Part shown: piece after piece, positions 1-8,523 of the stretch
Numbering within the stretch: position 1 is the stretch's first letter
How the letters are laid out: each line of letters opens with the position of its first letter
Assembly (NCBI GenBank): GCA_900551225.1
Contig: URUZ01000043.1
Location: forward strand, 1 to 19,705
Source of the DNA: an uncultured Clostridium sp.
GTDB lineage: Bacteria; Bacillota; Clostridia; Lachnospirales; Lachnospiraceae
DNA: 19,705 nucleotides
Direction of reading: 5' to 3'
Position numbers and translations under genes: made by a program
Notes under the pieces: model-generated
The model's database searches: none
Told to the model about the DNA's origin: nothing
What the model saw: the letters and a program-made list of their open reading frames with translations, nothing else

Positions 1-462
1 ATTCTGGAACAAGATAGAGATACCCGCCAACACTTTTCCATATTCTTCTACACCTTTAGTGCAAAAAACAAAAAAGTTAGACGAATCTCCATATTTTTTG
101 TGTCCGAGTTCTATCGCTCGATTAAAAGACTTCTCTACTTCAACTATTTTACAATCTTGTACAGAACTTTGCCATCCTGAGGAAATGCCACGCATTAAAA
201 TTGCTTCTTCATTATTTGGATCAATATTCAGTACCTCTGTATATAAATCATAGGCCTTCTCAAAATTTAATCCATCAAATGTATCATTCGCATTTTTTAA
301 AATATTGATCACTTCTTGAGTTCTATCAATTACTTTTTCATTTTCCATTAGTTTTCTAGTTTCTTCTAATGTATATTTGCAACCACAATATTGGCAAACG
401 AAAACGCTATCTTCCTTAGTGAAGTCCGTGCTACCACATAATTCGCATACAATTTTTTGCAT
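1..462 (-). CDS. Zinc-ribbon / TPR-repeat protein, 3' end beyond window
   Basis: The frame is open from an ATG at 462 to the left edge (154 codons), so the C-terminus is missing. The N-terminus has two CxxC pairs (C6/C9 and C23/C26), typical of a small zinc ribbon. After a short charged linker, a TPR-like helix pair follows (about residues 63-90), with a FEKAYDLYTEVLNIDPNNEEA core, then a second, weaker helical pair. An AAGGGGG ribosome-binding site lies about 10 nt upstream. The codons are strongly AT-rich, unlike the dcw genes next door, which suggests accessory or transferred DNA. Zinc-ribbon plus TPR proteins are usually of unknown function and may scaffold protein contacts; no specific function can be given. 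The gene has its own promoter and lies just beyond the dcw terminator. Confidence 0.75.
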   Translation of the reverse strand, partial: MQKIVCELCGSTDFTKEDSVFVCQYCGCKYTLEETRKLMENEKVIDRTQEVINILKNANDTFDGLNFEKAYDLYTEVLNIDPNNEEAILMRGISSGWQSSVQDCKIVEVEKSFNRAIELGHKKYGDSSNFFVFCTKGVEEYGKVLAGISILFQN

Positions 463-498
463 TATAATATATCCCCCTTTTGGAATCAACCCTTTACT

Positions 499-527
499 AT
501 TATAGCATATTCATAATTGTATCGCAC
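499..527 (-). promoter_or_regulatory. Promoter of the zinc-ribbon/TPR gene
   Basis: On the minus strand a perfect TATAAT (499-504) is preceded by TGC, giving an extended -10 element. A weaker GTGCGA -35 (522-527) is separated from it by exactly 17 bp. Predicted transcription starts near 492, about 30 nt before the ATG at 462. The AT-rich background raises the chance of a random match, but the extended -10 and the spacing are good. Confidence 0.6.
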
Positions 528-639
528 CTACTTTCTCCATCATGTAATTAAGACATTCGACACAATTTGCAAAAATGGAAATATTGAAAAAACTATTAAA
601 TATGCAAAAACGACATAAACTGGTACTAAGGAACAACGC

Positions 640-677
640 AAAAAAAGCATGCAAGTAACCGTCAGTTACCTACATGC
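640..677 (-). terminator. Rho-independent terminator of the dcw operon
   Basis: The minus-strand transcript forms a 13-bp stem (arms 665-677 and 647-659) with a 5-nt loop, followed by seven U residues (640-646). Two positions that are mismatches when the plus strand is folded become G-U pairs on the minus strand. This shows directly that the element works in the minus direction, about 20 nt after the divIB stop codon. Confidence 0.92.
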
Positions 678-694
678 CAATCCTATTCAACCCC

Positions 695-1426
695 TTACTT
701 CTTCTTAAAAGTAATCCCCCCGCCAATCCCCGTCTCGCTGTAATTTTCCAGCTCAATGGAGCCGTGCATCTGGGTCAGCTGGGGATTGTCCCTTAATATA
801 TCGCTGAGAACCGATATTTTGCTGTCCACATCCGTATCATTTCCCAGGGATACTTCCAGATCGCCCAGGTAAAGGGTGGCTTTATTGCGGGAGTTATATT
901 CGATACGGTCCACCTGCAGCTGCTTAAGGGACAGCTGCTGGGTCAGGTTCATGATATCCTGGAACACGCTCTGGTCCTTAACCGGCAGGGGGCGGTGCAG
1001 AATCAGCTGGCCGAACTCCAGGCCTGTGATCCATGGAACCCCCTCCAGTTTGTTCCCAGAGCTTTCCACTATGATCCCATCCTTATCGAAATACATGTAA
1101 CTGCTCATATCAGATACATAGCCCACGATATTTTTCTCATACACAATAATCTCTATATTGGTGGGGCTGTGGAATACCATCTCATAGTCCTCCACAAAGG
1201 GAATCTGCTTGTGGGGCCTGAAACGGTCGCTGATATAGCAGTAAGCGGAATTCCGGTCCCATTTCCCGGGAAACAGAATCTCTTCCAGCTGCTGCGGCGA
1301 ATAACGCTTGCTGTTGGTGACCGTCACAGTCCCCACCCGGACAGAGAGAAGCAGGATGGCTGCCAGCAGTATTGCTGCCGTAGCCGCCCATAGTCCAAAA
1401 TGTGGTTGTCTCGTGGCTTTTCTCAT
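695..1426 (-). CDS. divIB: Cell division protein DivIB/FtsQ
   Basis: Bitopic divisome protein that forms the FtsQ-FtsL-FtsB (DivIB-FtsL-DivIC) subcomplex, which controls the septal synthase FtsW-PBP. Counting from the upstream ATG, it has a short basic N-terminus, one membrane helix (about residues 14-32), a POTRA-like region (about 34-100) beginning with the usual hydrophobic strand, and a beta domain containing a YFDKDGIIVE segment and a GVPWITGL stretch, both typical of the family. The length of about 245 residues is normal. The ATG at 1435 has AGAGGA only one base away. The ATG at 1426 sits about 10 nt from the same site and is preferred, removing three residues. It is the last gene of the cluster, 28 nt after murA. 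The family is weakly conserved, so the call rests on topology, these segments and position. Confidence 0.9.
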   Translation of the reverse strand: MRKATRQPHFGLWAATAAILLAAILLLSVRVGTVTVTNSKRYSPQQLEEILFPGKWDRNSAYCYISDRFRPHKQIPFVEDYEMVFHSPTNIEIIVYEKNIVGYVSDMSSYMYFDKDGIIVESSGNKLEGVPWITGLEFGQLILHRPLPVKDQSVFQDIMNLTQQLSLKQLQVDRIEYNSRNKATLYLGDLEVSLGNDTDVDSKISVLSDILRDNPQLTQMHGSIELENYSETGIGGGITFKKK

Positions 1427-1454
1427 GTTGATCATTCCTCTTCTGGTTATTGTA

Positions 1455-2717
1455 TCAGCCCCATCTTACATCCGCATTCAACACCCTTAAGTCCCGGCAG
1501 ATGTCCTCATATCCCCGTTCGATATGACGGCAGTCCTCTATTACTGTCTCCCCCTCTGCGGCCAGAGCGGCCACAACCAGCGCAGCGCCGCCGCGCAGGT
1601 CTCTTGCCTTCACCTTGGCATTTTTAAGGGGATAATGCCCTGTTACATAGGCCTCACGGCCATTGATCCGGATCACTCCGCCCATGCGCTTCAGCTCTTC
1701 AGCCGTTGCAAAACGTCCCTCGAAAACCTGCTCCCGGATCAGGCTCTCTCCCTCTCCTGCGGCTAGAAACGCCATAAAGGGCGACTGTAGGTCCGTAGGG
1801 AAGCCCGGATAGGGTTCTGTCTCAAACTGAAGCCCTACGGGGTGGCTCTCCATGGAGATGGCGATCTGCTCCTTCACCTCATCCCGGATGATGCAGGCCC
1901 CCGCCTGCTCCATGAGATCCAGAGGAACGGTCAGGTCCGAGGGGGTGATATCTTTTAATAAAATGCTTCCCGAGGCCGCCATCACTGCAGCCAGGTAAGT
2001 TCCTGCCACAATCCGGTCCCCACGCACGTCAAACCGGCTGTCATGGAGTTTCTCAACCCCTTTGATCGTCAGGGTATCTGTACCTACGCCGCGGATGATT
2101 GCGCCCATCCTGTTTAAACACTGGCAGAGCTGACAGATCTCCGGCTCCCTTGCCGCGCCCTGGACCACAGTGATCCCATCTGCCAGCACAGAGGCTAACA
2201 GCGCCTGCTCCGTGGCTCCCACGCTGGGATACCGCAGCTGGAACTGGGCACCGCAGAGTTTCCCGCCGCAGGCCGCCTTTGCACTGATCCTGTCGCCGTC
2301 CTCCAGAATCTCCGCCCCAAGATTCCTGAGCACCTCCAGGTGTATATCTATGGGTCTGGCACCGATCAGGCAGCCTCCGGGATAGCTGCTGTCCCCCTCT
2401 CCCGCGCGTCCCAAAAGTGCGCCCAGAAGAATGACAGAGGACCGCATCTGACTGACATAGCAGTCAGGGATTTTCACACTGCGCAGAAATGTGGCATCAA
2501 TTTCCAGCGTACTTCCTCTTCTGTTGCAGCGGCACCCTATGTACCTCAGAATGCTCACCATGCAGTCCACATCCTGAATGGTGGGCACGTTGGTGAGCAC
2601 TGTAATTCCCTTGTGAAGTAGAGCCGCCGCCATCATGGGCAGGACAGCATTTTTCGAACCTTGTATGGATAGCTCGCCCGAGAGACGGGCGGGGCCGTAA
2701 ACGTGGATTCTGGACAA
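1455..2717 (-). CDS. murA: UDP-N-acetylglucosamine 1-carboxyvinyltransferase MurA
   Basis: Cytoplasmic enzyme of the first committed step of peptidoglycan synthesis, transferring enolpyruvate from PEP to UDP-GlcNAc. Residues below count from the upstream ATG at 2750. Visible key residues: the GSKNA motif (K33, N34), the catalytic cysteine C127 in PGGCLIGARP with R132 five residues later (E. coli C115/R120), D320 in YPGFPTD (E. coli D305) and R412 in IERGYE (E. coli R397). With Cys rather than Asp in the loop, fosfomycin sensitivity would be expected. The ATG at 2750 is jammed against AGAGAGGA. A TTG at 2717 has AAAGAGGTG about 6-7 nt upstream and gives a protein starting MSRIHVYGP, as in other MurA proteins, so TTG is preferred. 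It lies between ftsW and divIB, where many Firmicutes also carry murG; murG is absent here. Confidence 0.96.
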   Translation of the reverse strand: MSRIHVYGPARLSGELSIQGSKNAVLPMMAAALLHKGITVLTNVPTIQDVDCMVSILRYIGCRCNRRGSTLEIDATFLRSVKIPDCYVSQMRSSVILLGALLGRAGEGDSSYPGGCLIGARPIDIHLEVLRNLGAEILEDGDRISAKAACGGKLCGAQFQLRYPSVGATEQALLASVLADGITVVQGAAREPEICQLCQCLNRMGAIIRGVGTDTLTIKGVEKLHDSRFDVRGDRIVAGTYLAAVMAASGSILLKDITPSDLTVPLDLMEQAGACIIRDEVKEQIAISMESHPVGLQFETEPYPGFPTDLQSPFMAFLAAGEGESLIREQVFEGRFATAEELKRMGGVIRINGREAYVTGHYPLKNAKVKARDLRGGAALVVAALAAEGETVIEDCRHIERGYEDICRDLRVLNADVRWG

Positions 2718-2806
2718 CCGGGCACCTCTTTCTGCCGCCAAAGGCAGCATTCCTCTCTACCTTCAGCATATGCCCGGATAAGCCCGCGTGTGCACATTCG
2801 GTGAAA

Positions 2807-4069
2807 TTATTTCTCCAGCCGGATCTGATTGGACACGCTTAGGACTACTCCCATCTCCATCATCAGGAACAGGACCGACGTTCCTCCGTAGCTGATAAAT
2901 GGCAGTGTAATTCCCGTATTGGGAATGGTATTGGTTACCACTGCGATGTTCAGAATTACCTGAATCGCAATGTGGCCCATAACACCCACTACCAGCAGCG
3001 CGCCGAACAGGTCGGGCGCATTCCCGGCTATCAGCATAAACCGGTATATCATAAAAAGAAAGATTAAAATAATAGAAATTGCACCAAATAATCCCAATTC
3101 TTCGCAGATAATGGAGAATATCATGTCGTTCTGTGCCTCCGGAAGGAAGCCCAGCTTCTGGATGCTCTCTCCCAGCCCCTGTCCTGTCAGGCCGCCTGAG
3201 CCGATTGCGTACAGGCCCTGCAGCACCTGGAAGCCCTTGTCCGTGGGATCGGATTCGGGATTCAGCCAGGCCTCAATCCGCCGGTACTGGTAATTCTCCA
3301 GCAGGCCGATCTGGTTCAGAACCTTACCGATCGGCCCGGCTCCGGCCAATATGCCCAGGCCCACTGCCCCCAATGTGAAAAACGGCCATTTGATCTTACA
3401 GGCCACAAACAGCATCACAAATGCGATTCCGAATACAATGATACCGGAGCTTAGATTGTTCTTGGCCACGATTCCCGCAATGGGAAGGGACAGCAAGATA
3501 ATGGACCACATGTTCTTGCCCTTGTTGATGTTGCTTCCCATCTCAGTAATCAGTGCGGCCAGCATGACAATCAGCGCGATCTTGACGAACTCCGTGGGCT
3601 GGAAGCTTAAGGGGCCCACGCCCAGCCAGCGCTTTTTGCCGTTTACTTCACGGCCGACCAAGCTCACGGCGATCATCAGTATGTAGGACATGCCATATGC
3701 AGGCACGGCAAATTTAGCAAAGAAATGATAATCCATTTTAGAGATAATAATCATCAGCACAAATCCGCCTGCGGCAATCTTAGCCTGGCGCATCATGTAG
3801 TATGCTGCATTGCCCTTGTAATCCAGCTGGGCCGTGTAAGCGCTGGCGCTGTAGATCATCACCAGACCAAAGGCCGTCAGGAAAATAATGCAGAACAGCA
3901 AGCTGTAATCATAAAAATGACGGACCTTTTTCTTCTTCCCTTTTTGCTGTTCGTATTCTGGTTCCTGGCGCACCTGCCGGACCTGCTGTCCGGACTGGCG
4001 CGCGGGGGGCCTTTCGGAGGTCTGTCCCTGGCTTCTTTCCGCCAGGGCCTGCTGTTTTCTCTTCGCCAC
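2807..4069 (-). CDS. ftsW: Septal peptidoglycan polymerase FtsW (SEDS family)
   Basis: Integral membrane glycosyltransferase that polymerises lipid II at the septum together with a class B PBP. About ten membrane helices follow a 50-residue Gln/Lys/Arg-rich cytoplasmic tail. Family signatures: RWLGVGPLSFQPTE (147-160), the catalytic-loop region LPEAQND (309-315), whose D315 matches the essential Asp of LPEAHTD in other FtsW proteins, EELG after it, and ISYGGTS (392-398) near the C-terminus. Two deviations: His-Thr before the Asp is Gln-Asn, and the usual QPDxGT segment reads KNNLSSG (203-209). The start is GTG at 4069, with GGGGAGGT 8 nt upstream. It follows murD by 41 nt. SpoVE, the sporulation paralogue, is an alternative name, but the position in dcw favours FtsW. 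Confidence 0.95.
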   Translation of the reverse strand: MAKRKQQALAERSQGQTSERPPARQSGQQVRQVRQEPEYEQQKGKKKKVRHFYDYSLLFCIIFLTAFGLVMIYSASAYTAQLDYKGNAAYYMMRQAKIAAGGFVLMIIISKMDYHFFAKFAVPAYGMSYILMIAVSLVGREVNGKKRWLGVGPLSFQPTEFVKIALIVMLAALITEMGSNINKGKNMWSIILLSLPIAGIVAKNNLSSGIIVFGIAFVMLFVACKIKWPFFTLGAVGLGILAGAGPIGKVLNQIGLLENYQYRRIEAWLNPESDPTDKGFQVLQGLYAIGSGGLTGQGLGESIQKLGFLPEAQNDMIFSIICEELGLFGAISIILIFLFMIYRFMLIAGNAPDLFGALLVVGVMGHIAIQVILNIAVVTNTIPNTGITLPFISYGGTSVLFLMMEMGVVLSVSNQIRLEK

Positions 4070-4110
4070 GATGTATTACCTCCCCTCGCCCAGCGTTTTA
4101 TTCTGTAATT

Positions 4111-5469
4111 CTATAAACCCATTACGCACTCTTTAAATATCTCTCCCCGCTCTTCAAAGCTTTTAAACATATCCCAGCTTGCACAGGCAGGGCTTAAAAG
4201 CACGTAATCTCCTGCGTCCGCGTATACGGCGCTGACCTGAACGGCCTCGCTCATATCCTCCGCGTACATGATCTCCGTGAACCCGTGCTCCTTTGCGCAG
4301 GCTGCTATTTTATCCCGGGTCTGGCCGATGAGGATCAGGTACCGCACTTTTCCTGCAAATTCAGCCACCCAGTCGTCGTATTCACTGTTCTTGTCATATC
4401 CGCCTGCAATGAGAATGGTCGGTCCCGGCATGGCGCGGAGGGCCTGGATCGCTGCATCCGGATTGGTTCCCTTGGAATCATTGTAGAACTTAACCCCGGT
4501 CCGCTCCCGCACAAATTCGATGCGGTGCTCCACTGGCTTAAAGTCCCGGATTACCTGGGTGATGGTCTCAAAGGGCACACCCATCAGCATACCGATGGCA
4601 GCGGCGGCCATAACATTCTCATAGTTGTGGCGCCCCAGCAAATGCATGCTGTGCACATTGATTACCTGGGTATCTTTGCCGCCATGGCAGTAATAGATGG
4701 TGTCCCCGCTCATACAGAAGCCTTCTTTGAGCTTCTCCCGGCTGGAGAACCAGACTACCTTTGGCTTTAATTCACTGCCCTGGCCGAATTCCCGGAGAAC
4801 AGGGTCGTCGTAGTTGAGCACCACAGTGTCCTTCTCTGTCTGGTTCAGGGTGATGGCTTCCTTGATCTGGATGTAATTCTCCATGGTTTTATGACGGTTT
4901 AAATGATCAGGGGTAATGTTTAAGATGGCGCTGACTTCAGGCTTAAAGTCCATGATCGTCTCCAGCTGGAAACTGGAAATCTCAGCCACTGTCACAGCCT
5001 CCTCAGTCATGTCCTTTACCTTGGCGGTGTATGGTTCACCAATGTTGCCCACCACATAGACTTCCTCATACCTGGCCTTTAGGATCTCCCCTGTCAGGGC
5101 TGTGGTTGTGGTCTTGCCATTGGTTCCGGTGATGGCTGCCAGCCGTCCAAGGCTGCACTGGTAGGCCAGCTCGATCTCACCCAGCACCGGGATCTTCGCC
5201 TCATCCACCACTGCCACAAAGGGGCTGTCTAGGGGAATCCCCGGACTGATGATGCACAGCTCCACACCCAGCAGATCGCTTCGCTTGATCTCACCCAGCA
5301 CCAGGGTTACCTTCCCGCTGTCCTCAAATTTTGCCTTGATATCTTCCGGTTTCAGGCCGGCATTTCCGTCGTAAAGAACTACTTCTCCGCCCCTGTCCAG
5401 AATAAGCTTGGCTGCAGCGATACCGCTGATTCCAGTTCCCGCAACTAATACTTTCTGACTCTGGTTCAT
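4111..5469 (-). CDS. murD: UDP-N-acetylmuramoyl-L-alanine--D-glutamate ligase MurD
   Basis: Cytoplasmic ATP-dependent amino-acid ligase that adds D-glutamate to UDP-MurNAc-L-Ala. A Rossmann-like N-terminal domain (GTGISG, 11-16) is followed by the Mur-ligase ATP loop GTNGKTTTT (115-123), the NITPDHLNRH block (184-193), a lysine in YIQIKEA (K203) where the family has its carbamylated Lys, a central HNYEN (281-285), and the C-terminal NDSKGTNPDA (330-339) and SPACASWD (426-433) blocks. The length of 452 residues is normal. AGGAGG lies 7 nt before the ATG. The 75-nt gap to mraY contains a GC-rich run but no clear hairpin or promoter. It is the only Mur ligase in this cluster; MurC, MurE and MurF must be encoded elsewhere. 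Confidence 0.97.
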   Translation of the reverse strand: MNQSQKVLVAGTGISGIAAAKLILDRGGEVVLYDGNAGLKPEDIKAKFEDSGKVTLVLGEIKRSDLLGVELCIISPGIPLDSPFVAVVDEAKIPVLGEIELAYQCSLGRLAAITGTNGKTTTTALTGEILKARYEEVYVVGNIGEPYTAKVKDMTEEAVTVAEISSFQLETIMDFKPEVSAILNITPDHLNRHKTMENYIQIKEAITLNQTEKDTVVLNYDDPVLREFGQGSELKPKVVWFSSREKLKEGFCMSGDTIYYCHGGKDTQVINVHSMHLLGRHNYENVMAAAAIGMLMGVPFETITQVIRDFKPVEHRIEFVRERTGVKFYNDSKGTNPDAAIQALRAMPGPTILIAGGYDKNSEYDDWVAEFAGKVRYLILIGQTRDKIAACAKEHGFTEIMYAEDMSEAVQVSAVYADAGDYVLLSPACASWDMFKSFEERGEIFKECVMGL

Positions 5470-5544
5470 TTGTCAACCTCCTTAGACTCTCACACTCCGC
5501 CGACCGCGCCTGCGCGCGAGGGGGACTTTCCACACTCCAGAGCC

Positions 5545-6513
5545 CTACAGCCCCAGATACGCTACCAGGCACAACACTGCCGTCACGATGGAGAACACTG
5601 CCACCACCCGCGTTTCAGACCATCCTCCCAATTCAAAATGGTGATGGATGGGCGCCATGCGGAAGATTCGTTTTCCGCCTGATTTCTTAAAATAAGTCAC
5701 CTGAATGATAACCGACAGCACCTCTACCAGGTAAATCAGGCCGATAATCGGAAGGAACAGGGGCATGCGCATCATAAACACGCTGGCCGCCACAAAGCCT
5801 CCCAGTGCCAGGGAACCTGTGTCTCCCATAAACACCTTGGCCGGATATACATTAAACAGCAGAAAGCCCAGCAGGCTTCCCACCACGGCTCCGGTGATGG
5901 GGCTGATGCCCGTGTTTTCACCGATTGCCACAATGGTCAAAAATGTGGCGATCAGAATGGTAACGCTGGTGCAGAGGCCATCCAGACCGTCGGTGAAGTT
6001 TACTCCATTGTCCGTTCCCAGCACAATAAAGAACAGGGCGGGTACGAACAGAATCCCAAGATGGAGGAATTTACCATGATCAAAGCCGCCGGTAAAGGGG
6101 ATCAGCATGTCGGTTCCCACCTCTCCGCTGTTAACCACATACCAGGCGAAGATTCCGGTAATAATAAACTGCCCTGCCAGCTTCTGCATTGGCTTAAGAC
6201 CCTCGGACCGCTTCATCACAATCTTGATATAGTCGTCCAGAAACCCAATGATTCCGAATCCCACAGTCATAAAGAGGACCGGGATTGTCTTGGGGTAATT
6301 AGGGACATAAAACAGAGAGGTTATGATGATGCTGGTGAGAATAATCAGGCCGCCCATGGTAGGCGTACCCTGCTTTTTCAAATGGGCCTGCGGACCCTCC
6401 TGACGCACCTGCTGCCCAAACTTCAGCTTGTGAAGAAAGGGGATTATGATGGGACACAGCAGAGCGCTTATGGCAAATGCAATAATTATGGCAAGTATAG
6501 TTTCATGAATCAT
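5545..6513 (-). CDS. mraY: Phospho-N-acetylmuramoyl-pentapeptide transferase MraY
   Basis: Membrane enzyme that makes lipid I by joining phospho-MurNAc-pentapeptide to undecaprenyl phosphate. About ten membrane helices are present. Signature residues: QGTPTMGG (48-55), the acidic pair in FLDDYIK (D93, D94), NFTDGLDGL (172-180) with N172, D175 and D178, MGDTGSLALGG (229-239) with D231, and APIHHHFE (287-294) with the histidine triplet. The length of 322 residues is normal. GAGGTG lies about 6 nt before the ATG. A predicted promoter begins over the stop codon of the preceding PBP gene, so mraY and the genes after it may be transcribed apart from the MraZ-controlled promoter. Confidence 0.97.
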   Translation of the reverse strand: MIHETILAIIIAFAISALLCPIIIPFLHKLKFGQQVRQEGPQAHLKKQGTPTMGGLIILTSIIITSLFYVPNYPKTIPVLFMTVGFGIIGFLDDYIKIVMKRSEGLKPMQKLAGQFIITGIFAWYVVNSGEVGTDMLIPFTGGFDHGKFLHLGILFVPALFFIVLGTDNGVNFTDGLDGLCTSVTILIATFLTIVAIGENTGISPITGAVVGSLLGFLLFNVYPAKVFMGDTGSLALGGFVAASVFMMRMPLFLPIIGLIYLVEVLSVIIQVTYFKKSGGKRIFRMAPIHHHFELGGWSETRVVAVFSIVTAVLCLVAYLGL

Positions 6514-6611
6514 AGGGGCACCTCAATTTCATATGTATGGTCAGATTTGTGTCATTCCGGCTCTTCCATTTAGGAAAAACTGGGAATTAGGGCCGGTCCG
6601 CCACAGTAAAT

Positions 6612-6640
6612 AGTATACGTCTTTTTCCGGGAATAATCAA
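6612..6640 (-). promoter_or_regulatory. Internal dcw promoter ahead of mraY
   Basis: On the minus strand TTGATT (6635-6640) and TATACT (6612-6617) are separated by exactly 17 bp, a good match to a vegetative sigma-A promoter. The -35 overlaps the TGA stop of the upstream PBP gene. Transcription would start near 6605, leaving about 90 nt of leader before mraY. Confidence 0.65.
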
Positions 6641-8433
6641 CTACCGTTTGGATTGGGAGAAACAGATTCTTCCTCCTCTGCCTGTATTCCCAGATAAGGC
6701 AATATATTCTTAAACAGATCTCCGATCACAGGAGCTGCGATGGTTCCTCCATAGTATATCCCCTCCGGTTCATCGATGGTTATCAGCGCAATCACCTGTG
6801 GATCATTGGCGGGCGCAAAACCGATAAATGATGAAATGTATTTTTTTAAACTTCTGGGAAGCTTCTCTGAGGTTGCCGTCTTGCCGCCGATGCGAAAGCC
6901 CGCCACCTTTGCCCTTTTTCCGCTGCCCTCTGCCACTACCTGCTCCAGCACGTAGCGCATGGTGGCGCTGGTGTCCGCAGACACAATGCCCTCCTTCACC
7001 GGGTAGGTGAATTTGTGAACAGCCGTGCCGTCCGCATTGACTGCCTCCACACCAAAATGAGGGGTGATCCGGTTTCCGCCGTTGACAATGGATGCCGCGG
7101 TGGTCACCAGCTGCATGGGCGTAATCTGGAAGGACTGGCCGAAGGAAACTGTGGCCAGCTCCACCAGTCCCATATTTTCCTTTTTGTGCATAATGGTGGC
7201 CGCCTCGCCGGGCAGGTCGATTCCCGTCTTGCCCTTTAAGCCGAACTGGGTAAAATACTTGTAATAATTATCCACCCCCAGCCTCTGTCCCACATCAATG
7301 AACACCGGGTTGCAGGAATTCATAACGCCGTGGAGAAAGTCCTCGGAGCCATGTCCCCCCACCTTGTGGCAGCGGATCTTCCTGTCCTCCACCACCCTGA
7401 ATCCGGGGCAGGAGAACTGGTCCGTCAGTTTTACCACCCCCGACTCCAGACCTGCCGCCGCGGTGATGATCTTAAAGGTGGAACCGGGTTCATAGGTGTC
7501 GTTGATGCAGCGGTTGCGCCACATTTTATTCAGCTGGTCCTGTTTTGCGGCTGGGTCCAGACTGGTGCCTCTGGCCTGGGCCTCATCTCTCAGGCTCTGG
7601 CTGCGCAGGTTCTGATCCGGTGTAAACGGCTCGTTCAGGTTGAATTCCGGCACATTTACCATGGCCATCAGTTCCCCGTTCTGTGGGTTCATCACAATGA
7701 TGGACACCGCCTTGGCGTTCTTTTTCTCCAGCACCTGGTAGGCCAGCTGCTCCGCGTATTTCTGGATATTTACATCCAGGCTGATGTGCAGGTCATTGCC
7801 TGCCACCGGCTCGATGCGGTCCTCGGCTGCATTTTCCAGCTCCACGCCTCTGGCGTCGGTCATGGTCAGGATGGTTCCATTGGTTCCTTTTAAATAGGGT
7901 TCGTACTTTACCTCCAGGCCGATGATTCCCTGGTTGTCGCCTCCGGTGAAGCCCAGCACTTTGGAGGCCAGGCTGTCATAGGGGTAGTAGCGCTTATAGT
8001 CCTCATCCACCTTCACCCCGGCCAGCTTGCAGTCCCTTATGGCGTCGCCCAGGGGCTTATCCACATTGGTTTTGATGATTTCCCTGGAGCTGCGTTTTTC
8101 CACCTTTTTGCGCACCTGTTCTTCGTCCAGATCCAGCTTCTCGCAGAGTACGCTGACCACCTGGTCCGGGTCTTTTATCTGGCTGCGGATTACGGAAATG
8201 GTGCAGACTGTCCGGTTGTCGGCGATCACTACCCCATTGGCATCCACGATCCGGCCCCTGGCGGCTTTAATGGTCCTCTCCCGCTGGTGCAGGTCCTCGG
8301 CCATGGCGCTGTAATGTTCGGAACAAAACACCATAAGATAAGCAAGCCGTCCGGACAGAGTGATCATGGCAAGGCAGATCAGAAGTCCAAGGACGGCTGT
8401 GCGTTTTCGGTGGCTGGTAAGATTGGTATACAT
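6637..8433 (-). CDS. spoVD: Class B penicillin-binding protein, SpoVD-like transpeptidase
   Basis: Membrane-anchored D,D-transpeptidase. Residues count from the upstream ATG at 8457. One membrane helix (about 20-43) is followed by the PBP dimerisation domain with RGRIVDANG (67-75) and the YYPYDSLASKVLGF block (157-170), then the transpeptidase domain: STFK at 326-329 (nucleophile S326), SCN at 381-383, and the third motif reading KTA (526-528) instead of KTG. There is no C-terminal PASTA domain, unlike B. subtilis SpoVD; the protein ends in a short acidic tail. The ATG at 8457 has no ribosome-binding site, while the ATG at 8433 has GGAG 5 nt upstream and is preferred. Its position directly after a longer class B PBP mirrors the B. 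subtilis pbpB-spoVD order, hence the name. A vegetative role is not excluded. Confidence 0.88.
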   Translation of the reverse strand: MYTNLTSHRKRTAVLGLLICLAMITLSGRLAYLMVFCSEHYSAMAEDLHQRERTIKAARGRIVDANGVVIADNRTVCTISVIRSQIKDPDQVVSVLCEKLDLDEEQVRKKVEKRSSREIIKTNVDKPLGDAIRDCKLAGVKVDEDYKRYYPYDSLASKVLGFTGGDNQGIIGLEVKYEPYLKGTNGTILTMTDARGVELENAAEDRIEPVAGNDLHISLDVNIQKYAEQLAYQVLEKKNAKAVSIIVMNPQNGELMAMVNVPEFNLNEPFTPDQNLRSQSLRDEAQARGTSLDPAAKQDQLNKMWRNRCINDTYEPGSTFKIITAAAGLESGVVKLTDQFSCPGFRVVEDRKIRCHKVGGHGSEDFLHGVMNSCNPVFIDVGQRLGVDNYYKYFTQFGLKGKTGIDLPGEAATIMHKKENMGLVELATVSFGQSFQITPMQLVTTAASIVNGGNRITPHFGVEAVNADGTAVHKFTYPVKEGIVSADTSATMRYVLEQVVAEGSGKRAKVAGFRIGGKTATSEKLPRSLKKYISSFIGFAPANDPQVIALITIDEPEGIYYGGTIAAPVIGDLFKNILPYLGIQAEEEESVSPNPNGS

Positions 8434-8523
8434 AGCAGCTGCTCCATCGTCCATCATTGTTAATAATATATTGGAACAACTGCGTTTTTATGATTTTTTT
8501 ACCAAAGCATGTCTGAAAAATGT

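Noticed and set aside
59..253. 64-codon plus-strand frame at the left edge
   Set aside because: Antisense to the zinc-ribbon/TPR frame, which has CxxC pairs, a ribosome site and a promoter.
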